Assembly: GCA_963970005.1 (NCBI GenBank)
Contig: CAXAMN010004002.1
Span: 332,182 to 396,181, forward strand
From: Durusdinium trenchii
Lineage: Eukaryota > Sar > Dinophyceae > Suessiales > Symbiodiniaceae
Reading direction: 5' to 3'
DNA: 64,000 nucleotides
A program made the translations under genes and the position numbers. The notes beneath the pieces were generated by a model, which saw only the letters and a program-made list of their open reading frames with translations, had not been told where the DNA came from and made no database searches. Positions 23,001 through 32,759 of the stretch are shown here, in pieces (positions within the stretch are counted from its first letter, which is position 1; each line of letters opens with the position of its first letter).

Positions 23001-24241
23001 CTATCCTAAGCCAGGAGTGTAGCCCATGTCTGGGATCATGTGCAGCCAGAGTGGCCATTTTATGTCCGGACAGATGGCAAAAGCATTTTCTTCAGCATAA
23101 ACCCCATGCCATCTGCGTGCTCCGGGCATTTTGATCAGCCTCCGAAGGGCAGTGCAGTCCAAGAAAGCCCTGCTTCCAATGTACTTGAGAGCAGGCGGAA
23201 TGGCAAGCTCAACAAGGGGCACAGTTCATAAAGGCTTCAACTCGGATTGTATGGAGGGTTGTCGGTAGGAAGACTTCCCGAAGGCTAGTGCAGTGGGCAA
23301 AAGTGAATTCCGGAATTTCTTCAATCATGGTGTTACGGAGGTCAACACTGTTAAGCAGTCGACAACTGTCACAAGCGTGCGCTCCTATGGCTACAAAGTG
23401 CTTTGGGAGAACAAGCGTGTGGATGCCTGTGGAGCTGAGGCAGCCCGGAGCTCGGAGCTAGCTCTCTGGTCCTGTCTTGCTGGGTTAACCCGTTCAATTC
23501 AGATCGAGGGGATGGAACTTCACTCACTGTGACCTCTGCTAGGTTGATGCACCCTTGGAAGAGGTATTGCCCGAAATTGGTGTCCCCGCTGAACACGTTT
23601 ACAGCTCCACCCGATGCACACACACGCTGCAAGGAACAACATTCCGAAAAGACTTTGTAACCAAACTCGCGGCAACCCGGAGCCAAGACACTATTTAGGA
23701 GCTTGCAGTCCCGGAAAGCATTATCTGCAATGCCTACCACTGTGGCCCGCAGTTTGACAATGCGGAGTTGCCGGCAATCTTGCCACGCTTCTGCACCTAT
23801 GAGCCTGATCCCTGTCTCGACGCTAACGTGTCGCAAGCGTGGCACACCTGCAAAGGCCCATCTGGGATAGTTTCTTCTGAGTTCATTGGCACATGAACAG
23901 CTAAGAGGACTTCATCAATAGGACAACCACCGAGCTGTTCTTGTTCTAGCAGGGTGTATTCTCTACCTTGAAGACCATGGTGTATTCTCTACCTTGCTGC
24001 AACTTGTCCCAAATTGGTCCTCTAGAAAGGTTTGCGTGGCGGTGTGCAAAAAGTCAATGACGCACCCAAAAACTTGGAGATCAGTGACCGAGGCCAGATA
24101 ATCCATAACCTGGTCTTCTAAGTCTGCAAATCGGTCGAACTTGGCGACACTGAGAGTGACTTCAAAGGTTGCCCCCGAAAGCGCAGTCAGCAGCAGGGGG
24201 CATTCCATGACTGGCTCCTTTTCGATGGGAGTGCTACTCAT
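23001..24241 (-). pseudogene. LRR gene 2, copy A (frameshifted BspA-type LRR)
   Basis: ATG 24,241 starts MSSTPIEKEPVMECPLLL, and the next 70 residues form a ubiquitin-like head (FADLEDQVMDYLASVTDLQV). The frame stops at 23,963 next to a 27-bp tandem duplication (repeated GTGTATTCTCTACCTT at 23,951 and 23,978). LRR_5 repeats resume at 23,845 in another frame (HVSVETGIRLIGAEAWQDCR), shift again near 23,450, and the C-terminus lies in the frame 23,222-23,001. The family (Treponema BspA-like LRR) is greatly expanded in dinoflagellates and is thought to mediate protein contacts. Copy B keeps the C-terminal part in one open frame, so these breaks are specific to this copy. Confidence 0.7.
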
Positions 24242-24302
24242 GGGTGTACACTGGTGTCCAGTCTGCACATGGGCTGTTCCTACGGCCGGGGATGTTTCCT
24301 TG

Positions 24303-24326
24303 AGACAGATGCTAAGGCACCTACCT
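24303..24326 (-). repeat. CCTTAG hairpin before LRR gene 2 (copy A)
   Basis: The minus strand reads AGGTAGGTG, loop CCTTAG, CATCTGTCT: nine pairs including three G-U pairs. Equivalent to 63,638-63,663, where one U-G pair is C-G instead. It lies 62 bases before the ATG at 24,241. Confidence 0.75.
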
Positions 24327-24384
24327 TGAGCCGCTCGTGGCTTGGCATAAAAATGCTGATGCTACACATGGTTTAGCTCCTTGT

Positions 24385-26047
24385 CAGAGCGATTGGCATG
24401 GCAATATTCATGGCAATGTGCTGGGGAGGCCCACTTTGGCGACCCTGGAATCCACTGCATTTTTGGCGCTTGGTTTTGGGGCCGTCAATGGACAAGATTT
24501 TCGCACGCGTCGTGATCCGCTTGGCCGCTTCACATTGTTCCTGATCAGTCAGCTGGTCTCTGGAAGCCGGGTGTCCCTGATGCAGGGCCGCGCAGGACCA
24601 GCTGGAGTGGAAACTGCAGGGAGAGAGCACGGGTCCTGCAATCACGCTGTGGGAGAATAGAATTTATTTATAGAATAAAACAAGTTTGCAGGATCACTAC
24701 GCCGACTTGCTTTTCGATACTAGTGGTCTCCAGTCCGACCTGCTTGTGGTGGAAGCGAGGGCCCGTGGGCAATTTTTTTGGGCAAGTGCCACAAAGAAGT
24801 GGACAATCATCGATTGGAAAGTTAACGTGTCAAAACCTGCGCCAATACACGGTGAACACCAATCTCCGGCCCAATGGCCACACACGCGCATATTCCCCGG
24901 GCAAACAAAACTTGTTCTCCAACCGAGGTCCTCTACCCAAACCTACAACCAAGAACCAAACAAGGTCCAACAGACTTACGCAAAGCCAACCTTTTCACGT
25001 TCACCTAAACCAACAAACGACAAGCAACCGACCAACCAAAAAGAATGGTTGAGCGCGAAGTACACTTGGAATGCCTTGGCGCAAGTGTGGAGCGCCCCGT
25101 TTGAAGAAGCGCCGGGACTACAATGTTAAGGTTGCGTTTCGTGGCTTTCCGTTGGTCTTTGTGTTTTCTTGGAAGTTCCTCACTCCGATCGAATTAAAAC
25201 TTTGTAAAACCCAAACGGGGTGTCGGTACCGCGCATTGTAATAGAGGGCCCGAGCGGTACCGAAGCGGTACCGAGGCGGTACCGCGCATTGTAATAGAGG
25301 GCCCGAGCGGTACCGAGGCGGTACCGCGCATTGTAACAGAGGGCCCGAGCGGTACCGAGGCGGTACCGCGCATTGTAATAAAGAGCCCGAGCCGTAATGA
25401 AGTGGTACCGAGGTGGTATCGCGCACTGTAATAGACGGAAGCCTGGCGTAGCTTACAAACATCAAGGACGCGAGCTCAAAACCTCAACAATATTATCTTT
25501 TCAAAACCCCCTCCTTCACAACATGCATCAAACAACGACGTCAAATAAAACGAAACAAGGTTTCCTTGCCATAGTGAACGACCAGAGATGGCTCCTGTAA
25601 ACATACGCAAACATGACAGGCTCCACGGCGCCAAACCTTCGCTTAACATGTCCCCACCCTTCTTTCCTCTCATCCAAAATTAAGACAGACCACAAAATAC
25701 GAAGAATGGGTTCACAACGGTTGGTCTCAGGGCGCTAGGTCGACTCACGGCGGATGTCCACCACAAGCTTGTAGCAAACAAACATGCGCCAAGCGTGCAA
25801 GGCTTCAATCAGACTGCCGAAAAAAGCAGCTGACCATTGATCCGTAAGCTTGATTGCTTTCGATCAAGAACATCATACAGGCCAAACTCTTTCTCCCCAG
25901 CAATTCTCAACCCTCACAGGTTTTCCAAACTTTTTGCTCCTTCAAGGGATCGAAAAAAATGATTTTTCTGGACACCAGTTTGGGGTCCAAAAACCCTAGC
26001 AAAAACCGGTCCCGCCACAGAGGGCCTCCCCAGTAGCTCCGTAGAGT
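24385..26047. other. Extra DNA between LRR genes 1 and 2 in copy A
   Basis: The long copy has only about 190 bases at this point. The segment holds the 42-bp tandem repeat (25,224-25,436) and otherwise no recognisable gene. Its two ends resemble each other (GACGAGGAACTCAGCCACG near 26,095 and GACAAGGAGCTAAACCATG near 24,375, minus strand). The long copy reads like a chimera of the two, so a deletion between short repeats in the long copy explains the difference better than an insertion here. Confidence 0.5.
25224..25436. repeat. 42-bp GC-rich tandem repeat array
   Basis: About five units are present, built on GGTACC palindromes, GCGCATTGTAATAGAGGGCC and CGAG, with a 42-bp (14-codon) period and some units extended by extra GGTACCGA words. 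Being a multiple of three, it gives open frames on the minus strand with the repeat RSGPLLQCAVPPRY, but nothing shows that it is translated. A second array lies at 36,003-36,330 in the same orientation. Confidence 0.8.
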
Positions 26048-27291
26048 CTACCATGGACTTGTATGATATTGGCAATATTCGTGGCTGAGTTCCTCGTCAA
26101 AGGCATCAGAATCTGGTCCTTCCGCGGGGAGCAGTTCCAGCCAATGAGGTTTTTCAAATTTGTCGCACATAAAGAAAGCATTGTGCTCTGCCTGCACCCA
26201 CTGTTCAATGTCTTCCCAGTCTAGGAGGGTAAACCGTTGCAGTTGCTCGCACCCGCAGAAGGCACGGTTGCCGATGTCACTGAGTTCTGTCGGGATGACA
26301 ACTTCCTGCAGCACAACGCAATTAAGGAAGGCTTCTTTTCCAATTTGTATGAGGCGCGGTGGAAGCCATATGCACTGCAACGCTACACAGTGGGCAAAGG
26401 TGGAAGAGAGCAGGGCTGTGATTTCTGTGCTCATGAGGTTGACTTCCACTAAGCTTTTGCAATTTTCACAGGCCCTCGGCCTGATGTTGTGAAAATCATT
26501 CGGCAAACACAGCTGTTCAATGCCTGCTCCACAGAATGCTCCTTCAGGCAGTGCTCGCGGTTTATGCGCACGATCTGCGGCAAAGGTGATAGTTGCAAGC
26601 GTGAGGCAACTCTCGAAAGCGTATCTGCCAAGCTGAGCGCCTGGTGCCAGGACACTGCTGTCCTCTGTTTCGCACTTGACCCCCACGCTGCCTAGGGAGC
26701 AGCGCTCAGCAAACACCCTTTGTCCATAGTGGACACACCCTGGTGCAGCTCCTGACGCAGCACGTAGCACCCCATGAAGGTCCCTTCCGCCAGGCTGACG
26801 ACCGAAGTTGGAAGCTTGACAATCTGTAATTGCTGGCAACTTTGCCAGGCCGCAATTCCTATGTGCTGGATACCAGTTGCCACTTCTTGTCGGATTGAAG
26901 GTGCCGCGTAGAAGGCTCTGTCTGCAATTTCCCCACTCGGGTTGGCCGGGACACGAACAGCTTTGGGGTAGCTCTCCTTGCCGTCATCCTGGAACTGCCA
27001 GATGGAATGCCCATCGACCATGCAGGGACGAACAACAATTTGGAGCTGCGGTCGGTGCAAGAGCTCAGTGCGGAATGCCTCTGGCAGGGGTTGCTGCGTT
27101 TGGAGGTTGAGCAACTCCAATTCACAGCCAAAGACATCTAGCTCAGACACTGTCGGCAGAAAGCAGAGGATGTCATCTTCAAGCTCTGCTATATCCTCAT
27201 AGTGGGAGAGGTTTGCTTGCATCGTATATTCCGTGCCGGCTACGGTAACCAACTCGAGGTTAACCTCAAAGCGATCTTGGGGGGGCGGCAT
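26048..27291 (-). pseudogene. LRR gene 1, copy A (single frameshift)
   Basis: ATG 27,291 starts MPPPQDRFEVNLELV. Residues 1-90 form a ubiquitin-like head (EDIAELEDDILCFLPTVSEL) and are followed by BspA-type LRR_5 repeats (for example LPTSVVSLAEGTFMGCYVLR). Compared with the long copy, one base is missing near 26,750, so the frame shifts, and the remaining repeats continue in the frame ending at 26,048 (SHEYCQYHTSPW). Here the C-terminus is intact, while the long copy is broken there instead. Upstream, 27,313-27,323 holds TTTGGCTCAAG on the minus strand, the last 11 bases of the spliced leader. Confidence 0.75.
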
Positions 27292-27387
27292 TGCTATGTA
27301 GCGCTTGGTTTGCTTGAGCCAAACAACTGTGGTACAGGAGGTGTATCCTTTGCAAGGCCATAGTGGCAACTAAGCCCCAATAGAGAA

Positions 27388-27403
27388 GGTGACTAAGGTC
27401 ACC
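27388..27403 (-). repeat. CCTTAG hairpin between helicase and LRR gene 1 (copy A)
   Basis: GGTGA, loop CCTTAG, TCACC on the minus strand, about 97 bases before the LRR gene 1 ATG. Identical to the hairpin in the long copy at 62,272-62,287. Confidence 0.8.
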
Positions 27404-27472
27404 CATCTCATGGCGGAGGTTGCGCGGCCCAGAGGCTGTTGTTGTGTGGGGAGTCTCCTAATGAGGACTACA

Positions 27473-30400
27473 CTACTGCCACCACCCGTAGGACCACCCT
27501 GAGGACGAAGGCGGGGGGGGAGGCTTGCTGTGCCAGGAAGACCTTGCTGCAGTTGAGGAACTTCCCGCTTCCTTAGGGGGGTCAGTGCGGCGGGCTTTGT
27601 TACTTGGATCGGCGGTTTCCTGACTGTAGCCCATGTGATCCCTAAGTGCCTGCTTATGGCTCACGAGTTGGAGCCTGAACGTGGGGTTCCTAGTGAGCCA
27701 CCCAAGGAGCTGGTCCCATCTCTCCTCGGAGTAGTGAGTCGTGCCATATTGGTTGTAAGGACGATCCGCCATCTTCGGAGTGAGAGGATATCCTTTGCTG
27801 TAGTACCCACTAAGGACAGGACTGGGGACCTTAGTCAAGCTGTAACGGGTGGATATCAGATTCCACCCTGTGCGGGACATGGCAATTCTGAGCCCGGAGG
27901 CCAGCCATTGTGCTACCACTGCGCTTTCTGCGCCGATGTCCCCTTGCCCGAAATTGCCCTGCGCCGTTGCTAGTCTGGTGTAGCCGATGCCAAACCTTCC
28001 ATACCCCTTGGCAAAGGCATAGCTGGGTTCATCGTTCATGGCCTCGTCCTCTGTGGCTTCGTCTGCTTCATCTGCCTGCGTTTCTGCCATTCCCACCGGC
28101 ACTGGGAGAGCAAGTCGTGGCGACCGTTCGGCTGACCCAGTGTCGTCTGAGGCAGAATCTTCTTCTGCTGGCAGATCAGCTGTGGGATTTCTGGCTGTTG
28201 CCAGATCTCTCCACACGGGGACTTCAATGCGCATTCGCAGTTGCAACAGGGAGGGGAAAGCGGAGGCTTGTCCCAAAGACGGGTCAAGGGCTCCACTAGA
28301 GTATGCTCTTTCAGCCCAGGAAGTAGTCGGCATGCGGGGGTACCGATCATAAACTGTGTCTTTGGTGTGCACTCCCACTACAATCAATGGGTTGTCTTCA
28401 GCCCCCTCTTCTTTTGGCCGATATCCAGAGCCACCCTTCACCTCTGCTGGCTTGAAGCCCTGTTGCTCCATGGCTGTGACTAGGTCAGGCAGGATCTGGA
28501 CTGGTAGATAAACAAAAAGGTCATTGGTAGGTAGCGTTTGTTCTCCATACTCCATCCCCCTGACGAAGGACATGATGACAGTGCGCATGAAAGTGAGGGC
28601 ATCTACATCTTTTTCGTTTGTGGTCTGCGATTTTCCTTCCCCAGTTTGGGCTGCTCCTGTACCCTGCTCTCTGTGTTGATTGTCAAAGGAACAGCACCTC
28701 GCAATGAAAGCTAGGAGGCCATATTGCCAGAAACGAGGGTTTGCGTAGAGAGCAAGCTGTTTCTGTGTAATGAAAGGGCATGCTGGATGCCCATTTCTTA
28801 CGAACGCAAAGAGATTAGACAGAGGGGCAGCGAAGGCTTCACTGATGAGGAGAAGATCGCCGATGTAGGCCTGGTTGATCTCATCTGGAATGTCTATAAA
28901 AGTGGAGCCATGGAGAGCTTGCTCAGTCACTCTCCTCCAGAGGAACGTACGGACAAGGCGGTTGATTTGTTTGCTGGAGACAGCAAGCCTCGCCATTGGC
29001 CATTCTCTAGGCAGGTCGCTGTAGATCTGTATTGAGGGGAGCGGCACCTTTTGCCCGTGAGTTTCGCTGTTGGTTCCCGCTGCCTTTTGATAGTCGTACA
29101 AAACCTGCATGGCTCTCTGCTCGGATTCCAGCTGGAGATCAGTGGCGGCTGTGCCTCCGCGCTCTGCTTGCTCTTGATCACTGACAATGTCAATTTCTGT
29201 CATGGCTTGTGGGCGCTCATGCGCTGGGCCAGGGCAGTCAGGTGGCGTCTCTGGGTTCCTGCCAGTTGGGGTTTCCTGCCTTTGAGTGCTTCGACTGGCT
29301 AGATCATTTAGCGTGACCGGCGGTTGCGCATGTTCTGGAACGCTGTCGAGCGGCTGCCTGGATGTTGAGGCAGGTGATTTGCGTGACTTCTTTGGTTGTG
29401 CTCGCCCAGTATGAGCCTTAGGCCCTGGTCGTCGCTTGATTGGGGACTCAGAGAAGTGCGATCCGGGGCTATCACTGGGGAGGTTCTCGTCCTGTGGGGG
29501 TATCGCACACCTTGCATCATCGCCTGCCGCCCGCATGTCCTCTTGCGCGGGACGTGTAACCGGAGAGACAGTTTGCTCTGTGCTCGGGATAGTGGGCGAC
29601 TCCGATGGGGAGCTGTGGACCAGGACGACATCTTGTGTGGCTTCCTCAGCCATTGCATCATCTGTCTCTGCAGGAGAGGATGGCATATGTCCTTCTCGAG
29701 CTTCCTGTTCCTCGTTGTCTGGGTCGCGATCAGAGACAGAGAGGACATCAGGAGGTAGACTTTGCCGAGGCCAGTAGCAGCCATGCACTAAAAGGCCTGG
29801 TCGCGGTGGCAGGATGAGATCAGAGCCTATGGCATCCAAGACCGGCTGCGCTCTCCATGCATCATAGAAGTACACACGGTGAAGAGCTTCGAAAGCATAA
29901 TCCTGTGCGCTACGATGCTCGCGCATGCTCGGCGTCGGTTGATAGCGTAGGGAGCTTCCTACGCTGCAACGTCGCCCTGGGCCCGAGCTGTTGTGAAGGA
30001 GTCGCCAGTGCCCTGGCTGCTGCCCATCTGTTATGACTAGCCACTCTGGCTCCATCGAGGCATCTGCTGCATATCCATAAACGAGGTCGTGCAATACCGT
30101 GCCCCCAGGCAGGTAAGGCCCTTCGACGAGGCTATTAATTTCTGCTTTGGTTAGGTGCGTAATTGTGGCTAAGACGAGGCGTGAGCGCCTAACCTTGCCG
30201 TGGTGGTGTTCTACGAGACAGACCGGCAGGGGGCCACACCACATAGGGTGAGGCAGGAGCGCTTGTTGGAAAAAGGTCGTGGCCTGCTCAACTTGTGTGA
30301 CGGTAAGGTCCAGGGAGCCTACAATGTGGGGCTCTTTGTTACTGTCGTAGGTATGTATCGTCTGGACACCATGCAGGAGGGCTGCTAGGACTTGCAGGGC

Positions 30401-32731
30401 CCCAGGCATCCCTTGCATATTTAATGGACATGCCAGGATGGTAAGGTCGGTGGCCCGGCTGTATGCTACATTCGCTCGTGTGAAGCACTCCTGGTCATAG
30501 TCTAGGTTGCGTCCTTCGCCACTGAGAAAGGTTGAATCCCCATGAATGACGATGCAATGCTTGGCCGTGGCGCCTGCTACCTTGACTGCAGTTTCTGCAT
30601 TCGCCTTCTTACCGGCAATGGTGAAATAATTGCGTAGATTCGTGGCCCCTTCTCGGGTGGTTGTGAGGGCCAAGATGTCATCAGCTTCAGAGCCTGCTCT
30701 GGTGAGTTGGTCTTCAATATGCTGATACACCCGAACTGTGGGGTCATTTTTGGGATTTTGTTTTGCTTGCACATTGGGCGATGCATGGCACCAGTGGATG
30801 AATCGTAAGCCTGAGGCAATCTTATGATTCTCTCGAATGGAGGTGGTACCGATTTGCCAGGTGTCTCCCATTCGGCTGCACAACATGGGGTACTGAATAC
30901 CTATCAGCGGCTCATACACTTCCTGGGCAACCCTTGCACTCGTCGGCAGCATTAAACTCCAGCAATGTGGGTTTGCGACTCCCAATCTCTCAGCCGCAGT
31001 TTGCGCCTGGTGGAAGTCGAGTGGGCTGTCTGGGCTGGTGGCTGCATATCCTAGACCTGCCAACAGTCCTTCCGGGAGGTCCAGGTCCACTCTGGAGAGA
31101 TCTTTGTAGGTAGACTGTAGCTGACAGGCGAAAGGAGATGTGGCTTTGACCTTCTCCGGGCGAAACCAGCTGCTCCCCAGTGGCCTGTGACCCACTACTT
31201 TAGCCGTTTCTTCCAGGTCGCCAAGGCCAAAGCCTCGACTGTGCCGGAGGAGCATGTGGCAGACCCCTGGTATTTCGTGCGGCATGTACCAGGTAGTGGG
31301 GGCTCGTAGCCCAAGGGGTGCTTTGAGCAGGAGTGTGCGATGCGCTCTCTGTCCATCGGCCACTCCACCTGGGCTCTGCTTGGGGTCACCCAGCAGCAGG
31401 CGAAAGAAGGGCTGTCGGGGGACTGTTGGCGCAAATGCAGATTTGAGGTCCATATCTTGCTGTGCTTCTTCACTGATAAGCAGGTCTACATTTTCCATAT
31501 GGTTGTTGAGTGTTGAATGAGTCTGCCCTTTCTGATCCCAGACGAGTCCGGTTGTGACAATTACTACATGGCAGCCAGGGATGTATGACGCCGCGTCGCT
31601 TGCCCTCAAGTCATAGTCAGTGCAGGCTATGTTGGTTTCCGCCTCTTCCCTGCTGACAGGCCGTACGAAGAATCTCTGGTGGTCTGGTCCAAGGTCAAAG
31701 GCTGTGAGTAACTTGGTAATTGCCCGGCCTGCCGGGTTCTCCTTGTGCACCACCGCGATCTTGAGGTGCGTGGTAAGGGCTAGCCAGGCGAGTAGAAAGG
31801 TCAGGGATCGGGTCTTGCCTGCACCAAAGACTCCTGCGACTGCAAGGGTAGATCTACCAGATCGGAGGGCGAGCGCGAGGCTGGCAGCCATCGACACTAT
31901 GTGCCCGTTGTCATGTCGGGCGGCAGTACCTAGTGCCACAGCGAAACTGGCAGCTTGGGGACAGTGTTGCATCGTGCTGCCAGAGGTCAGCAGCTGGAAG
32001 AGGGCATGCAGACTCTGCAGTAGGACTACTGTGCTCTCTAACTGATACGGAATGGGCACTTGGCCGGGAATTCCCAGCACAGTGGGCTTATGCTCTGCCG
32101 CTAAGCTGGCCATTTGCAAGAGATGATCTGCAGTGACAGTGTCACCTGCTTCCGCGATGGCCAGAACTCGGATCCGCGTTGCTCTAGATTCCAACACGCA
32201 GAGGCTGGGCGGGAAAGCCCATGGAGCAGTGCACGCCAGGCCAGTTTCAGCTGACGTGTGCAACGGCACAAACTCTTCCGGGAACGGCGCCAAGGCGACG
32301 TCCCAGTGCTTAGGGCTGCTCAAGCGGCGTAGCTTTTCGCTGGGCGCCTCATCCCCTTTGCGTTTCCGCGAAGGGGTCGCAAAGGCAAGCAAGAGTGCTA
32401 AGACTGAATAGCACTTGCCGTGCTCCTCCAGAACTAGCCGATAAGCCTTCCCCGCCTGTGAACCCATATGGACTGTGCTTGAGGGGCTGCTAGCAAGTTG
32501 CTCATAATTACAGCGTTGGAAGTGTGCAGGGCAGAAGATGGCTGACTGTGACCACGCCGGAAAGGCTATACGATATTCGTGCATACCTTGTAACCCCGTT
32601 GCTGTTGGAGTGACATCCACAACTAAGCCAAACTTGCGGACGCCCAAGGTACACTTGCTGGGGCACATCCTTGACAAAGTTGCTGGTGAGGGTATGAACC
32701 CAAAACACATGGAACTGCAAAGATTAAACAT
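27473..32731 (-). CDS. SF1 (UPF1-like) helicase, uninterrupted 1,752 codons
   Basis: Superfamily 1 motifs are visible in order: Walker A in VAGVFGAGKTRSLTFLLAW (about residue 299), Walker B ISEEAQQ (about 421), LLGDPKQSP (about 447), TTTREGATNL (about 680) and VAYSRATDLTI (about 755). The spacing fits the UPF1/AAA_12 branch of RNA/DNA helicases. Residues about 900-1,200 are a Ser/Pro/Glu-rich linker with basic patches (KRRPGPKAHTGRAQPKKSRK). Residues 1,240-1,700 form a conserved domain that I cannot name, and the end is PPPPPSSSGWSYGWWQ. The first 29 residues, including the ATG at 32,731, come from flanking target DNA because copy A starts at 32,643, so the N-terminus is chimeric. In the long copy the same gene is longer at its 5' end but has a 4-bp deletion before the YSRAT motif. 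Confidence 0.8.
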   Translation of the reverse strand: MFNLCSSMCFGFIPSPATLSRMCPSKCTLGVRKFGLVVDVTPTATGLQGMHEYRIAFPAWSQSAIFCPAHFQRCNYEQLASSPSSTVHMGSQAGKAYRLVLEEHGKCYSVLALLLAFATPSRKRKGDEAPSEKLRRLSSPKHWDVALAPFPEEFVPLHTSAETGLACTAPWAFPPSLCVLESRATRIRVLAIAEAGDTVTADHLLQMASLAAEHKPTVLGIPGQVPIPYQLESTVVLLQSLHALFQLLTSGSTMQHCPQAASFAVALGTAARHDNGHIVSMAASLALALRSGRSTLAVAGVFGAGKTRSLTFLLAWLALTTHLKIAVVHKENPAGRAITKLLTAFDLGPDHQRFFVRPVSREEAETNIACTDYDLRASDAASYIPGCHVVIVTTGLVWDQKGQTHSTLNNHMENVDLLISEEAQQDMDLKSAFAPTVPRQPFFRLLLGDPKQSPGGVADGQRAHRTLLLKAPLGLRAPTTWYMPHEIPGVCHMLLRHSRGFGLGDLEETAKVVGHRPLGSSWFRPEKVKATSPFACQLQSTYKDLSRVDLDLPEGLLAGLGYAATSPDSPLDFHQAQTAAERLGVANPHCWSLMLPTSARVAQEVYEPLIGIQYPMLCSRMGDTWQIGTTSIRENHKIASGLRFIHWCHASPNVQAKQNPKNDPTVRVYQHIEDQLTRAGSEADDILALTTTREGATNLRNYFTIAGKKANAETAVKVAGATAKHCIVIHGDSTFLSGEGRNLDYDQECFTRANVAYSRATDLTILACPLNMQGMPGALQVLAALLHGVQTIHTYDSNKEPHIVGSLDLTVTQVEQATTFFQQALLPHPMWCGPLPVCLVEHHHGKVRRSRLVLATITHLTKAEINSLVEGPYLPGGTVLHDLVYGYAADASMEPEWLVITDGQQPGHWRLLHNSSGPGRRCSVGSSLRYQPTPSMREHRSAQDYAFEALHRVYFYDAWRAQPVLDAIGSDLILPPRPGLLVHGCYWPRQSLPPDVLSVSDRDPDNEEQEAREGHMPSSPAETDDAMAEEATQDVVLVHSSPSESPTIPSTEQTVSPVTRPAQEDMRAAGDDARCAIPPQDENLPSDSPGSHFSESPIKRRPGPKAHTGRAQPKKSRKSPASTSRQPLDSVPEHAQPPVTLNDLASRSTQRQETPTGRNPETPPDCPGPAHERPQAMTEIDIVSDQEQAERGGTAATDLQLESEQRAMQVLYDYQKAAGTNSETHGQKVPLPSIQIYSDLPREWPMARLAVSSKQINRLVRTFLWRRVTEQALHGSTFIDIPDEINQAYIGDLLLISEAFAAPLSNLFAFVRNGHPACPFITQKQLALYANPRFWQYGLLAFIARCCSFDNQHREQGTGAAQTGEGKSQTTNEKDVDALTFMRTVIMSFVRGMEYGEQTLPTNDLFVYLPVQILPDLVTAMEQQGFKPAEVKGGSGYRPKEEGAEDNPLIVVGVHTKDTVYDRYPRMPTTSWAERAYSSGALDPSLGQASAFPSLLQLRMRIEVPVWRDLATARNPTADLPAEEDSASDDTGSAERSPRLALPVPVGMAETQADEADEATEDEAMNDEPSYAFAKGYGRFGIGYTRLATAQGNFGQGDIGAESAVVAQWLASGLRIAMSRTGWNLISTRYSLTKVPSPVLSGYYSKGYPLTPKMADRPYNQYGTTHYSEERWDQLLGWLTRNPTFRLQLVSHKQALRDHMGYSQETADPSNKARRTDPPKEAGSSSTAARSSWHSKPPPPPSSSGWSYGWWQ
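32280..32304 (-). repeat. Hairpin with CCTTGG loop inside helicase (copy A)
   Basis: GGGACGTCG, loop CCTTGG, CGCCGTTCC(C) on the minus strand with one T-C mismatch. The long copy has the same stem with loop CCTTAG at 57,291-57,314. The first pair is G-C here and G-U there, so pairing is kept although both loop and stem changed. Confidence 0.65.
32644..32656. repeat. Target-site duplication of copy A (5' side)
   Basis: CCAAGGTACACTT, matching 21,575-21,587. Copy A starts directly to its left (minus-strand sense). Confidence 0.8.
32657..32720 (-). pseudogene. Upstream piece of the pol-like target, split by copy A
   Basis: The minus strand reads FWVHTLTSNFVKDVPQQVYL up to the target-site duplication. 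The same frame resumes on the other side of copy A at 21,585 with VYLGLGMPQVAVRV. Joining the two sides at one copy of the duplication therefore restores a continuous frame, which is strong evidence that this was the empty target site. Confidence 0.6.
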
Positions 32732-32759
32732 TTGGAAGCAAAATTCAACCCTACTTCTT

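Larger units (their letters stand above)
21586..32643 (-). mobile_element. Copy A: 5'-truncated giant LINE copy (11 kb)
   Basis: This minus-strand unit begins inside the helicase gene (32,643, equivalent to 56,954 of the long copy) and carries helicase, LRR gene 1, LRR gene 2, a noncoding 3' region and a six-A tail (21,586-21,591 on the plus strand as T). It is flanked by the direct repeat GTGTACCTTGG, up to 13 bp if two A residues of the tail are counted, at 32,644-32,656 and 21,575-21,587. A 5' truncation, a terminal A run and a target-site duplication are the signature of target-primed reverse transcription. Relative to the long copy it holds about 1.7 kb more DNA between the two LRR genes (about 24,385-26,090). 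Confidence 0.85.

Noticed and set aside
25118..25465. Open frame with a 14-residue repeat on the minus strand
   Set aside because: The repeat unit is 42 bp, so frames stay open automatically; nothing indicates translation.
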